A stretch of DNA of 64,000 nucleotides from Rhodocollybia butyracea (lineage: Eukaryota; Basidiomycota; Agaricomycetes; Agaricales; Omphalotaceae). Below the pieces are notes generated by a model that saw only the letters and a list, made by a program, of their open reading frames with translations, was not told the DNA's origin and searched no databases. The DNA lies in the NCBI GenBank assembly GCA_015501585.1, contig JADNRY010000027.1:248001-312000 (forward strand), read 5' to 3'. The translations under genes were made by a program, and so were the position numbers. This document shows positions 48,975 through 60,429 of the stretch, piece by piece; the stretch's first letter is position 1; each line of letters begins with the position of its first letter.

Positions 48975-49370
48975 CACTATGGAAGGAAAAACAATGAATT
49001 TGATTGTCTGAGACAATCATTTTTTGAAAAAACAATCATTTAGATGTTTTTTTGCCAAACACTCATTTTGGTTGTCTTGAGCAAACAATCATTTAGAATG
49101 CCCATAACTTAGGACAATCATTTTGATTGCCTAGTATTGAGGACAATCAAAATGATTGTCTTGAGTAAGCAATCATTTGGAGTGCCTAATCTAAGACAAT
49201 CATCTGGATTGCCTACTATTAAGGACAGTCAACATGATTGTCTTGAGCAAACAATCATTTAGAGTGCCCAACCCAAGACAATTGGTGAGACTGTCTCCTA
49301 TTGAGGACAATCATTTAGAGTGCCAAGAATTAAGACAATCATTTTGACTATTTAATGTCAGGGTGGAGCA
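48975..49370. repeat. Left TIR and subterminal repeat block of CACTA
   Basis: About 20 copies, in both orientations, of a 9-10 base motif close to GACAATCATT or AATGATTGTC, often separated by GAGTGCC-like spacers. The block probably binds the transposase. Confidence 0.8.
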
Positions 49371-49423
49371 AGGTAGTTTATTCAATCCTCAGAAAAAATA
49401 GCATCTAGCTTAGACATGATACC

Positions 49424-50685
49424 TAGGGCTCGGCACCGTGACCGTCTATACACGGCTTACGGGTACCGTGGTACGGGTCCGTGTCCGTACCGTAGAAGAA
49501 AAGGCAATGACTGATACGGTACGGTCACGGTACGGTGAGACCCATATATTACTGTCCGTAAAATACTGTCACGGCTGTAATACAGTACAACTGCAAGTAC
49601 CTGAGGTACTGGTCGATCCGTCCCACTCAGATACCATCAAACCCTGAAGTCACATCAAAGTCACGGTAAAGGCGCTGAATCCGGGCAGGGTCTCGGCTTG
49701 AACTGCTGTTTCTAGTCATAGCCATCACCGGGCGCTTCGGGTACTGTACCATTTTCAGCCGCCCCGACCCAGCCCGACACCTTGCCTAAATTATTTCAGA
49801 ATTGTAAGTATCATGCAGGCCACAATAAGTTGATGATAAGGGCCTCCCAGTAGGTACTTTGCAAGCTCCCAAACTAGCACTGTATGAAACATCAGAATGC
49901 TAAAGTACTAGGAGGCACTTGAGGAGGCAGCTGGAGGATAATAATATATGGATTTCTTCCTTTTGTCTATCGTTATTTCTTTCTTCCATAGCTTCGTATC
50001 AAGCCTACTTATTTATATGCTGTTCATCATCTGCAGGAATACCCTAACATACCCCAGGAATACCTGTCGTTGTGAGGCGAGTTTACTTCAAGTTCGTACT
50101 GTCTTTCAGGGGCGCTGATGCGCTACCTACATACACTATACTTACTGACAAGCCAGTCACTCCGTTGTCACTTTTGGCCTCTCGTAAGGATAACATAAGG
50201 ATCGAGTGGGACAGATCGAACCCGTACTCGCAAGTACCTTGTATACAACACCTTATGACTCAGCCCTGAGGCAAAATTATATTTCTTTTGGACAAGCCCT
50301 GCATGTCACCTCAGGCCTAACCTCATTTCTAGTTCTTTGGCCCTTACATCACCTCACGTATCATTTTGGGCCTACGACGTTAACATCTGAGAGAGCTTGT
50401 CACAAGCCTAGTACCATTTACAAGCTCTCTCTCATTGCCTCTACCACCAGATCAAATACTAAAGTTTCTTCTGAGTACCAGTGCTTGAATATATAACAAT
50501 TTTGGAGCTTTTACTGCTTGTTGGTGCTAATACGGTTGAATACCCGTTTACGGACGGTATGAACCCGTATCTGTACCGTAATGCTTTCTAACCTGAAATT
50601 TACGGTACGGGTACGGGCACCCCGTTGTTTATACGACCCGTATTGGGTACGGCCGTGCCCGTATACAGTACGGTGCAGAGCTCTA
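49424..50685. mobile_element. hAT-like TIR element (degenerate)
   Basis: The left end TAGGGCTCGGCACCGTGACC and the right end (reverse complement TAGAGCTCTGCACCGTACTG) are imperfect inverted repeats. Subterminal regions on both sides are full of CGGTACGG/ACCGTACC-like words. TAGGGCTC..GCACCGT ends are typical of hAT elements. I could not find an 8-bp target duplication and see no transposase. Confidence 0.6.
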
Positions 50686-51198
50686 CACACACAGAACGAT
50701 CCAAAGGACAACTTAGCAATTTTGACAACACTAGGGACAAGTGTAGCATCTCAAAACACAATGGTATCCAATGTCCGTCGACTCGGGAGGTGATAGGAAG
50801 TGCTAGAGGGACATTGTACCCTCCTACACCAGTTGCAGTAGTCAAAAAATAGCAGCTGGAGAAGACAACACAGTAGAATCATGAATGAAATTAGCAGAAT
50901 TGCACGTAGCTGACATCATAGCTTCAGTACTCGGTTGGATTCGCTTTGGTGCGCATATCCTCCAACAAAAGACTTGGTGCTGGGGATTAAACTCGGGCAA
51001 TGTCTCAGATCAAACAGAATGATTGCCAGCTAGCCTTTGCACATCCAAAGTAAAATAACACTTAGCTGGCTCGGAACTCAATGTCGACTCCATATCCATC
51101 TTCCTCACATCTCTAGAACCTCCTAGGAAGGTTTCCGAGGCAGTAGGGACATCTAGGATCACTGTAGGCTCAAGAAGCTTGAACTTGTTGCTGATGCA

Positions 51199-51690
51199 CT
51201 ATGCTGGGTTGCTCCAACGCTGGGAGAGTAATTTTTCCGAGATGGTGGAGTCGATCTGGTGTCCATGGCTCTCAGGAACATCATATTGAATAATGGGCTC
51301 GCATGTGGTGATATTCAAACTATTCAGTCCAGGTTGGGGCTCACGAATTAATTCTGGCGCTTCTTCAGGCTTAGTGGAACACTTCATTGACTCAATATTG
51401 ATCATTGTAACATCCCCAGAACCTCCTAGGAATTTTTCCGAAGCTCTGGGAACACCTGGGAGCATAGTAGACTTGTCAGTAAAATGAAACTTGCGGTGAG
51501 ACACTTTGTGCAGTTGCTGAGGCGCTGGAGTAATAATTTTTGGAAGTGGTGGAGTCGATCTGGTGGTCTTGGCTCGCTCGGAACGGTTTGTACTCAAGCT
51601 CTTAGAAGTCTCCTTTTGTGAAACAGGCTTTGGAATCAAAGGTAGTGCATGTCTAGTTGCTGTAAGTACCTTGGAGTTGTTGTACATCAA
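51199..51690 (-). CDS. Hypothetical ORF in CACTA body
   Basis: A 163-codon frame without recognisable domain, beginning MMYNNSKVLTATRHALPLIP; Ser, Thr and Pro-rich. The DNA contains an imperfect internal repeat of about 310 bases (two copies of AGAACCTCCTAGGAA.. and GGTGGAGTCGATCTGGTG..). It could be part of an old element-encoded protein or chance. Confidence 0.3.
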   Translation of the reverse strand: MMYNNSKVLTATRHALPLIPKPVSQKETSKSLSTNRSERAKTTRSTPPLPKIITPAPQQLHKVSHRKFHFTDKSTMLPGVPRASEKFLGGSGDVTMINIESMKCSTKPEEAPELIREPQPGLNSLNITTCEPIIQYDVPESHGHQIDSTISEKLLSQRWSNPA

Positions 51691-52388
51691 AATTGTTGAA
51701 TGAGTAATTCATAAGTGAGAAGGCTCATCACGTGTAGGTGCCGCAGTGACAGAGGACGTCTGTAGATATCCAAAATGTATCTAGATTGTTGAGTATCAAA
51801 GGTCAGAAGTTGATCAGCAATAAGTCAATTCGTGTCAGGACAGACCCCTGGGCCAATAGGATGTACTCCGTCCAGACCAAAAGGATTACCGCGTATAAAA
51901 TAACGCATGACAGGATCAAAATCAATTCGGCGCATCTACTCAAAACACCATCGGACCCAACAAAAGTACTTGTAATAGTCCAATGGAACATGATATACAA
52001 AGACAGCAACAATGCGGAAGTTGTAGTGGCCAAAACACCCCTTTCCATTCTTGCACCTCCATATAATGGTTAGCTACTCAAAATATATATCTTTGCCTAT
52101 GCAGCCTTTGAAATCTGCTTGCCAATAAATCATGATACCTAGACAGCAACAATGTGAAAGTTGTAGTCGCTATCAATGGAAAACGCCCCTTTCCTTGCAT
52201 TGGTCCTTGCCTGAGGGATCGCTATAACACTAGTCCAGTTGTCGATTCCTGCTTGACATACTTTAAAATTACAGTCATCGCTCGCCCCCGTGCATAGGCA
52301 AATATATATTCAATGTCCTTACATTATTTGCAGGTACAGAAGCTTGGATCCCTGAGGAGGAGCTCTATATAACATCAAATGCTGCCAA

Positions 52389-52835
52389 TGTAAGAGCTAA
52401 CGAAGTACGCAGTAAGCTACAGCTCAGAGATAAGAGAACACTCTATATTGATAAATACCTAACGAAGTATGCAGTAAGCTACAGCTATGGACCTCATCAG
52501 TAAAAGTAAGTATAAAGGAAGTAAGTAGGCTCACCTCAGAGATAAGAGAACACTCTGAGGGGCGCGATACGAAGTATCTACAAATATAAGTAAAAGATAC
52601 GCGGCCTCCGCAGGTGGTGCAGAAATACGAATAGGCTATGAAACAAGGTACAAACATATAATAGTGCATGTTTAAGGATAGGATCAAGAAATATACCGCA
52701 GGATGAGACGCTTTGTGGAGTAATGGCCCGAAATACCTAGTCCGGCACTCGGAAAGTCCAATCCTAGTGATTAATCCCGATGATGTCAACTGCATTTATG
52801 GAAAATCGCGTGACGTCATAAGAATCAATTCAACA
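52389..52835 (-). repeat. Copia 3' LTR
   Basis: 447 bases, begins TGTAAGAGCTAACGAAG on the + strand and ends AATTCAACA. It is the 3' LTR because the element reads on the reverse strand and the polypurine tract lies beside it. Confidence 0.88.
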
Positions 52836-52850
52836 CTCCCCCTCAAAGCG
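52836..52850 (-). promoter_or_regulatory. Polypurine tract
   Basis: On the reverse strand GAGGGGGAG abuts the 3' LTR, the usual primer site for plus-strand DNA synthesis. Confidence 0.7.
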
Positions 52851-55800
52851 AGCTCAGCCCAAGTTCCGAAGCAAAGTGCTTAACCTTTGCAGAAGGTAAA
52901 GCTTTAGTGAGAGCGTCGGCGACCATATCCTCGGTAGGACAATAAACCAAATGAATAGAACCTTCGCTGACAACCCAGCGAATAAAATGATAACGAATGT
53001 CAATGTGTTTAGTACGAGCATGATATTGATGATCTTTAGCAAGAGCAATAGCAGATTGATTATCGGAGAAAAGAGTTGTTGGATCACAGAGGGGATAGAA
53101 GACTTGAGTCAGAAGACTCCGAAGCCAGAGACCTTCCTTGGCGGCATGAGTTGCGGCGACATATTCAGATTCTGTAGTCGATAGAGTAACCATTTCCTGT
53201 CGTTTAGAAGCCCATGAAACAGCGCCGCCATTGAGAATAAATGCGTACCCAGTGACAGCATGCCTGTCCTCTGCCATATTCCCATCTGCATCGGCATACC
53301 CAATCAAGTTTCTCTCCGCTCCGCCATAAGTCAACCATAGGTCCCTTGTACCGTTCAGGTACCTTAAACACACGCTTCACAGCGTCCCAGTGCTCCTGTC
53401 CTGGATTCTTGGTGTATCGTGAGAGTGTAGTGACAGCAAACGCAATATCGGGTCGAGTTCCAAGCATCGCCCACATCAGTGAGCCAATAGCTTCATGGTA
53501 GGGATGTCGCGCATAGCAGCAATATCGGTAGTGGAAGAGGGAGATTGCGCGGAAGAAAGGTGAGCATTTGGATCCATAGGGAGGGAAACAGGCTTCAGAT
53601 CGCTGAATCCATATCGGCAGATAATAGAGTCCAGATAGGCGCACTGTGAGAGCGCTAGAGTTTGGCCCTCACGGTCCCGTCGGACCTCGATCCGAGAATC
53701 CAATGTAGAGCCCCTAAGTCAGTGACTTCGACATGGCTCCGCACACCATTCTTTACCTTCTCGACATCAGCCAATGTTGATCCCACCACTGTACAATCGT
53801 CGACATGCACAGCGATAACAATACTCTTTCCACCTTCCTTCTTGTAGAAGACTGCCTGATCCACTTCGCACTGCTTGAACCCTAACTGCAACCAAAATCT
53901 CTACCAACCGCTGATACCAGCGACGGCCGCTCTGCTTCAAGCCATAAAGAGTTTTGAGGAGATGGAGGACATGACGAGATGATGTACCGGGTTCCGGAAA
54001 GCCAGGAGGTTGAGACATGAAGATCTGTTCATTCTCGGTGAGTTTACCGTTCAGATATGCGCCTTTATGTCGATCTGATGAACTTCCATGTCAAAGTGAG
54101 CCGCCATCGCAAGAATAGCGCGAATAGAAGCCATGCGTGCAACCGGCGCATATGTATCGAAGTAGTCAACTCCAGGAACCTGAGAAAAACCTTGAGCAAC
54201 AAGATGAGCCTTATAGCGTACCACATTTCTGGCTGCATCTTTCTTTGCCTTGAAGACCCACTTGGAGCCAACAACGTTAACTCCTTCCGGCTTCTTGACA
54301 ACTTCCCAAGTACCCATATCCGTCAACATCTTCAGTTCCTCCTCTATAGCCTTCTCCCATAACGGCCAATCAGGACGACGTTTCGCTTCAGCTAAGGTGC
54401 GTGGTTCAAGAGCTTCGGCATCACTAGTCTCAGCCACCATAGCATACTCAAGGAGAAAATCCTCATCCTCAAGCAAGTCTACCAGACCCGCTTCACTCTC
54501 CCCTCAAGCTTGCTAACGGGCGCAGGAGTAGATGGTGTTTGAACACCTGACGGTAAGTGGGTACGGCCTTCGAGAATATCATGGACGCGCTGGCTAGGCT
54601 TCCGGATGCGACGAGTAGGTTCCGGCTCTGGATCAGGAGTTGGTTCAACATGGGGTACTGGAGTAGAAGAAGATGGTTTCGTCTGAGAAGGAGGTTGCTC
54701 ACTGGGAGTCGGTAAGTTGATATCCCAGTCCTCCCCCTCAACGCGACTGACTCCCGCCATCTTGTCACTGTAGACGTTACGCTTGACTGTGATTGAATGG
54801 GAATCTGGCCAATAAACACGAAAACCTTTACGCTTTTCACTCACGCCCACCAACGTCCTTCTCTAACACGCCCGCCAAGCTTATCTGTCATGCCCCGTAC
54901 TCCCGCTCTATTCTCGTTTCATTCCGTCGGTTCCGCTCTCCGACTTATCCCGTTAGTTCCGCTCCCGACTTCTTCTCGATGGCGCAATCACAACCGCCAT
55001 AATTACCTATTACTAACTCTTCCACAAGTCTTACTCACTACCTTTCCGTCTCTCCACTTGCCTTGTTCCATTCCGAGATATGCCCTTGTATTATTTCCGT
55101 TCCCGCTCGTCCCTTGTAGTACTTTCCCTTTCACCTTAACTGATTGTCTACGTACTTTTCACGACCCTGTATATCCTCCTTACTCTTAAATACTCGTCGA
55201 TATCTCTGATACTCTAGATTTGCTATATTGAAACAACCCCCAGTTACCGACTCATTTCCCGACTTATCAGTTTCTTTTACTCTATTTCTTCACTCTATCG
55301 TTTTCTTCACTCCGCAATATACTCTCTTCGATTCCGATTCATTGCGCTCTATCAAGTCAGCTTCCGCTCGACTTGCCGCCGCCAATAACTCATATTCGAA
55401 AACGCTTGCGCCCAGCGGGTCCTACCCTTAGAGTCGGAAACCTATTCCGTTCCTAGGCTTACTCGTACGGTTCATTCTATTACACTTCCGGATTCCGCTC
55501 GTACGTTTCACGTCGTGCTATTCCCAGATCGAGTACACTATCATCGAATCATCCCGTCGGAAACGTTCCGCCGCTTCTATTCGAGATAGTACATCAACCC
55601 GTCGCAATAAGGATCCGCCTAGATCCTTACATTATCGCCCTTCTCACCCCACTCGCGCAAACCACGCAAGTCCGGTTTCTGCCCAGTTGATGCCTCTAAA
55701 GGAGTCATCCCATCCAGCGCCTTTGTCGATGTACGGTTAAGGACCCAGACTGCATGACGCACAGCCTCCGCCCACAACGCCTTTGGTAGCCCACTGGAAT

Positions 55801-57876
55801 GGAGCATCGCCCGGACCTTCTCGATGACAGTGCGGTTGTAGCGTTCCGCAACGCCATTGTGCTGAGGGGTGTCATGGACAGTGAGTTTCTGTTTCGTACC
55901 ATTTGTCTTCAAATAAAGAACAAACTCCTTTCCAGTATACTCGCCGCCATTGTCGGAGTGAAGGACCTTGATGGGGACATCATGCTTGGTCTTTGCCCAG
56001 GCTTCATACTCGCGGCAGGAACAGAATGTTTCATCCTTAGCATGGAGAAAATCAAGGTAAGCCCAGCGTTTTGCATCATCGATGAATGAGACATAGTAGC
56101 GCTTTCCTCGCAGAGACTGAACCGGTGCTGGACCCCATAAGTCCGAGTGGACTACCTCGCCAAAAACCTTGGCCCTGGATCCTTCCTGTCTCTCCTTTGG
56201 TACAGGCTTGCGTGTAGCCTTGGCGTAAATGCAGGACTCACAAAAAATGTCCTGCGGCCCATCATTCTCAAGTCGAACGCCTGTAGCGAAACCTTTCGTA
56301 ACCATATGGTGAGCAACTTTAGGTGAGATATGACCCATGCGCTTATGGAGTTGGTCTAACGTGATTGTCTCCAGCGCCGCAGCTTCCCCATCCGCAACCT
56401 TTCGGTCAACTCGATAAGCACCTCCCTTGTTCTTGGGGACCTCTCCGACAAGCTCACCACCAGGCGCACGGATAGTGCACTTACCATCCGCAAACATCGC
56501 CGTAAAACCGTGGTCATCAAGCTTCCCGATGGAGACAAGAGTGTAACCGACTTCGGGGAATACATGACTTCAGTGAGTTCGAGCTTGTTGACATCCACGC
56601 CAGCAGGAACATCCACCGTGATAGAACCAGTGCCAGTGGCACTAAATGTCTCTTTGTTTGCGGTACGGAAGGACTTTGGAGGAATTGCTTCGAAGTTCTC
56701 AAAGTCATTGCGGTAAGGACTGATATGACGGGTGCAGCCAGAGTCGTATAGCTCGGAGTGAGCACAGGAGGGGCGCCTCCATCATTCATGACAGGAGCTG
56801 CAAGAAGAGAGGAAGTGTCGGAGTGAGTAGACAGAATGTCACTCCAGTCTTCTTCAAAGCCATTGGGTAGATCCGGGACTTCAGCATCACCCATGTCCGA
56901 GAACAGCAAAAGACCATCGCCGTCGTCAGACACCATGTCGTTACCACCGCACGAAGATGTGGAGTTGCTCCAGGGATCCTCGTCATCAACAGCAAAGGCA
57001 CCGCCTGCTTCCCAATCGGAATCAGACTCGACCGCCCCTGCGTTACCTTTGGATCCTTGACCAGACCCGGATACTTTGACTTTGCAGTCACGCTTCAAAT
57101 GTCCCTCCTTTCCGCATTTCCAGAAGGTACACTTTGACTTCTGCGCAGACTTCTGAGGCTGTGCTGGTGAGTTCACAGCGAGTGCCTCACGTCGTCGTTC
57201 TTCTCTTTCTGCTTCCCTCCCTGAGCATTCTGTCGACTTTTCTGGTGGTTGTACTCTTCAGCAACAGCCTGAGCAAGGGCCATTGGTGAAACAACCTTGG
57301 TCTTGTCGATAATGTGGGTAGACGTAATGATGGAGGAAGCAAAGGTGGAGTAGTAATGAGGGATACCCCGGAGGATAGTAGAACGATGGTCCGAATCGTC
57401 AATAGCAACACCTACAGCGGCAAGTTTCTCTTTTTTTGTGTTCAGGTCTTCTAGGAATTGACGAACATTACCCTTTGGAGGGCAAGTAGAGTCCATAAAC
57501 CCACATCGAAGGTCAACTTCAGCATAGCCAGACTTTTCCGTGAACTCGGAAACAACGGCGGCCCATGCTTCAGTAACAGTACCGAAATGTGTGATCTTCA
57601 GTGCAATGGAATCGCAAACCTTGGAAATCAAGAGATTGCGGGCAGTCGCTTCATCCTTTGACCAAGTATGAAGGTCCTCGGCAGACGCAGCATTAGGACC
57701 AGTTAAGACGGGCTTGATGTCGACACCGTCAAAGTGGCCCCACTTGTCTTTGCCTTTAACAGCGGCCTCGAAACGAAGTTTCCAGATCGCCCAGTTGGAA
57801 CCAGAAGCACTGAGTGTAGGGATGTTACTCGGAGAGTATCGGTGAGCGCATTAACGGTAGTGGCAGATGAAGACAT
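52843..57876 (-). pseudogene. Copia Gag-Pol, frameshifted
   Basis: Starts MSSSATTVNALTDTL at 57876; the frame is lost within 50 bases and resumes in another frame. Gag has a zinc-knuckle-like CTFWKCGKEGHLKRDC (about 57131-57084). The protease motif YDSGCT lies near 56745. Integrase (55637-56497) shows DQLHKRMGH, HSDLWGP and HSDNGGEYTG; a stop follows where the solo LTR has inserted. Reverse transcriptase (about 54480-53640) shows SKWVFKAKKD, HLLKTLYGLKQ and AVHVDDCTV (a VDD catalytic motif). RNase H ends at 52843 with TLSTTESEYVAATHA and GLSSL. At least eight frame breaks mean it cannot encode an intact protein. No sequence is restored here. Confidence 0.85.
54886..55631. mobile_element. Solo LTR nested in the Copia element
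   Basis: 746 bases, begins TGTCATGCCCCGTACTCCCG and ends AGATCCTTACA, flanked by TTATC on both sides (54881-54885 and 55632-55636). It is T/C-rich with no coding capacity. Ty3/Gypsy-like by its TGTCATGCCCC start, but that is only a resemblance. Confidence 0.85.
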
Positions 57877-57884
57877 AGTTGAGC

Positions 57885-57903
57885 AATTCGGGGGCCGATA
57901 ACC
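57885..57903 (-). promoter_or_regulatory. Candidate primer binding site
   Basis: Next to the inner edge of the 5' LTR the reverse strand reads GGTTATCGGCCC, close to the GGTTATCAG-type site used by Copia elements primed by a half initiator-Met tRNA. Confidence 0.45.
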
Positions 57904-58351
57904 TGTAAGAGCTAACGAAGTACGCAGTAAGCTACAGCTCAGAGATAAGAGAACACTCTATATTGATAAATACCTAACGAAGTACGCAGTAAGCTACAGC
58001 TATGGACCTCGTCAGTAAAAGTAAGTATAAAGGAAGTAAGTAGGCTCACCTCAGAGATAAGAGAACACTCTGAGGGGAGCCGATACGAAGTATCTACAAA
58101 TATAAGTAAAAGATACGCGGCCTCCGCAGGCGGTGCGGAAATACGAATAGGCTATGAAACAAGGTACAAACATATAATAGTGCATGTTTAAGGATAGGAT
58201 CAAGAAATATACCGCAGGATGAGACGCTTTGTGGAGTAATGGCCCGAAATACCTAGTCCGGCACTCGGAAAGTCCAATCCTAGTGATTAATCCCGATGAT
58301 GTCACTGCATTTATGGAAAATCGCGTGACGTCATAAGAATCAATTCCAACA
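57904..58351 (-). repeat. Copia 5' LTR
   Basis: 448 bases, begins TGTAAGAGCTAACGAAG and ends AATTCCAACA on the + strand. Nearly identical to the copy at 52389-52835; differences include TCAACTGC versus TCACTGC and CAATTCAACA versus CAATTCCAACA. Confidence 0.88.
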
Positions 58352-58411
58352 GCCAACTCTGCACTCGATAACATTGGTTTCGTCTACCAAGTACCCATTG
58401 TTAGGAAATAA

Positions 58412-60429
58412 TATTGTTGCTAACGCGCCCATAAAATCCCCATTCCCTCCCTTTGTATCTGGCAAGGTGGCTGTGGGCCAAGTAGTGTGGGCTACCTACC
58501 GTATCAGCTGCTGAGCCAGATGCCCGGAGCACATATGCCAGGCGCAATCAGAGAAACCGGGAAACCGGGAGTTCGAGTCACCAGCCGCTCAGACAGTCTA
58601 AACGGTCTGAGTCGTTGATGAGGCCTTGAGATGGTGGTAAAGTAGACTGTACAATTTTACACCTGAGCGCGTGAGCCTGAGCGTTGATCTGAAAATATCA
58701 CAAAAAAGGTAATTTATTTGCAATTACAGACTCGTTCGTCGCTACAATAGCCTACAGAAGCCTATAGACTGACTCAGCGTGAAATAGCCCTCGGACATAA
58801 TGACTGTCCGAGCCTGACTCGGACAACTTGTACTTTCCATTTTCCGTCTCCGCGCAATATGTGGAGCACGGAGTCCGGCTGTTTCTCAATGGGAGCGCGC
58901 CGGTTAACCTTTACCTCAATGATACAGCCAGCTTATCTACCAAGAATTTTTTCATCTTGCTTCTGATAGTGTACATTGTGTGCATACGAAAAATCCGGGA
59001 CAAGCGGGATGATCGGAATGAACGGAACGAGATTGACAGATCACATGGTCACGTCAGTTGAACTTACCGCAGCACCAACACCACCAACGTACGCCGTTCC
59101 TTCCCTTACCCATCAACACAACCGCTGGATACCTGCAACTTCATGACGCAAATAAATAATCTCTTACTGTAACGCCCGGCCCTCTCTGCAATCCTTTTCG
59201 CCGCATACTGGGAATAGAAGCGGTCTTCAAGTTTCGAACATTGCGGTGGCTTTTACTCGAGCTTCTCTATGGCATGCTTGCAACAACAGGATATTCGTTA
59301 GGTACTTTTAACGCTATCAACGATACAAGGCCGCGACCATCCAACACAACTTGACGCCTCCCTTTCTCTCCACAGCATGACCGCCCAGACCAATATTGAT
59401 GCAACCTCCCATTCGAAGGTGCGTGGGTCACTTTAAATTATCTTGTCCCTTGCTCACCAGTCCCTTTCTTTCCTCCAGTGCTGGTGAACTCCGCTGGTGG
59501 CTGGATTGTCTTCCAGCCACCATTGTGAGGACGCTCAGCCATCGTATGGATTTCTACCTTGGGTCTGCGTCCGCCTCGCCGCCTAACACACCTTGCCAAG
59601 GAGATATCACCGCCGTTGTAAGGACACCCACCGCCAGCCGTTGCTAGATTTGGAGGCGATGAATGTTTCTTCCCCCGTCACCATCTAGTCCCTCGCTTCA
59701 ACACCTGGCCTCCCCTCGGAGCCCAGTACGTTGTCTATCAACTAGAGACTAGAGTCTAGCGCTAGGCCAACGCCGTTGTATGGCAATTATTGAGTCAATT
59801 CCTAGTATGTGCACGTTGCCGCTAATCACGACCCCCATCCTCACCAGCGGCCATGCTGGACGCCATTGTAATCCGTCCAACGATTCGTCAATTGCTACAT
59901 TCGCGGGTTCCGTGCTGATGCGCGCGCGTGTTTCGTCGATTGCTACATTCGCCGCTTCTGAGCTGACGTGCGTGCTTGCTCTTGTTAGTTTCCCAAGTAT
60001 TGCTCAGTGACTTCCTAGATAGGACATCAAACTCAAGATTTAGTCTTCCCCCACGTCAACGAAAGGTAACAGTCTTCCAGCTAGCCTCAATTCTAGCCCC
60101 TTGTTATGGCCTGCACGACCCATGATTCGCCTGTCAAACGGTAAGCTCCGCTTACCTTTTTTTTCAATCTTCCTCTTTCAGTGTGGTCGTTCCGTGCATC
60201 TTGATGGCTCGTTACCATTCAACATCAAGATAAGTTATTTTTTGCTTCGCCTACGCCTACAGTGATTAGCTTATCACGTCCTAACACAGTTGATCTTGGT
60301 ATGCTCGCTCTCTTCGTTGTACATGCTTTCCAAAAATCCAAGATAAGTTGCCCTCTTCTGACCTCTTGTGTAGAACGGTAGGGTAGAATCTATATGTATT
60401 AAATATACTTTTACTACTATAAAGATGCT
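58412..60429. other. CACTA body, no recognised gene
   Basis: Only short frames. A word like GACGCCATTGTA or CACCGCCGTTGTAAGG recurs near 59608, 59770 and 59858. I see no transposase motifs. Confidence 0.4.

Larger units (their letters stand above)
52389..58351 (-). mobile_element. Copia LTR retrotransposon, reverse orientation
   Basis: 5,963 bases bounded by TG..CA LTRs with 5-bp target duplications GCCAA at 52384-52388 and 58352-58356. Gag, protease, integrase, reverse transcriptase and RNase H are in the Copia order on the reverse strand. The two LTRs differ at only a handful of positions, so the insertion is recent, yet the polyprotein has several single-base frame breaks and contains a nested solo LTR. 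Confidence 0.92.
51861..58411 (+). pseudogene. Reading frame split by Copia insertion
   Basis: The frame around 51861 (first ATG, MYSVQTKRITAYKITHDRIK) runs to LSILAPPYN. A candidate intron (donor GTTAGC near 52071, acceptor GCAG near 52335) leads into TEAWIPEEELYITSNAAN and is then interrupted by the Copia element. Directly after the 3' target duplication the same frame continues SALDNIGFVYQVPIVRK and stops at 58409-58411. It therefore looks like a gene of the CACTA element, or of the locus, broken by the retrotransposon. Function unknown. Confidence 0.45.

Noticed and set aside
48975..49370. CRISPR-like regular short repeats
   Set aside because: Motifs are in both orientations, irregularly spaced and mirrored at 60.4-61.0 kb beside inverted termini, which fits transposon subterminal repeats in a eukaryotic genome.
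58500..58620. tRNA-like GAGTTCGAGTCACC near 58.58 kb
   Set aside because: It resembles a B-box only; no matching A-box or acceptor stem could be folded.
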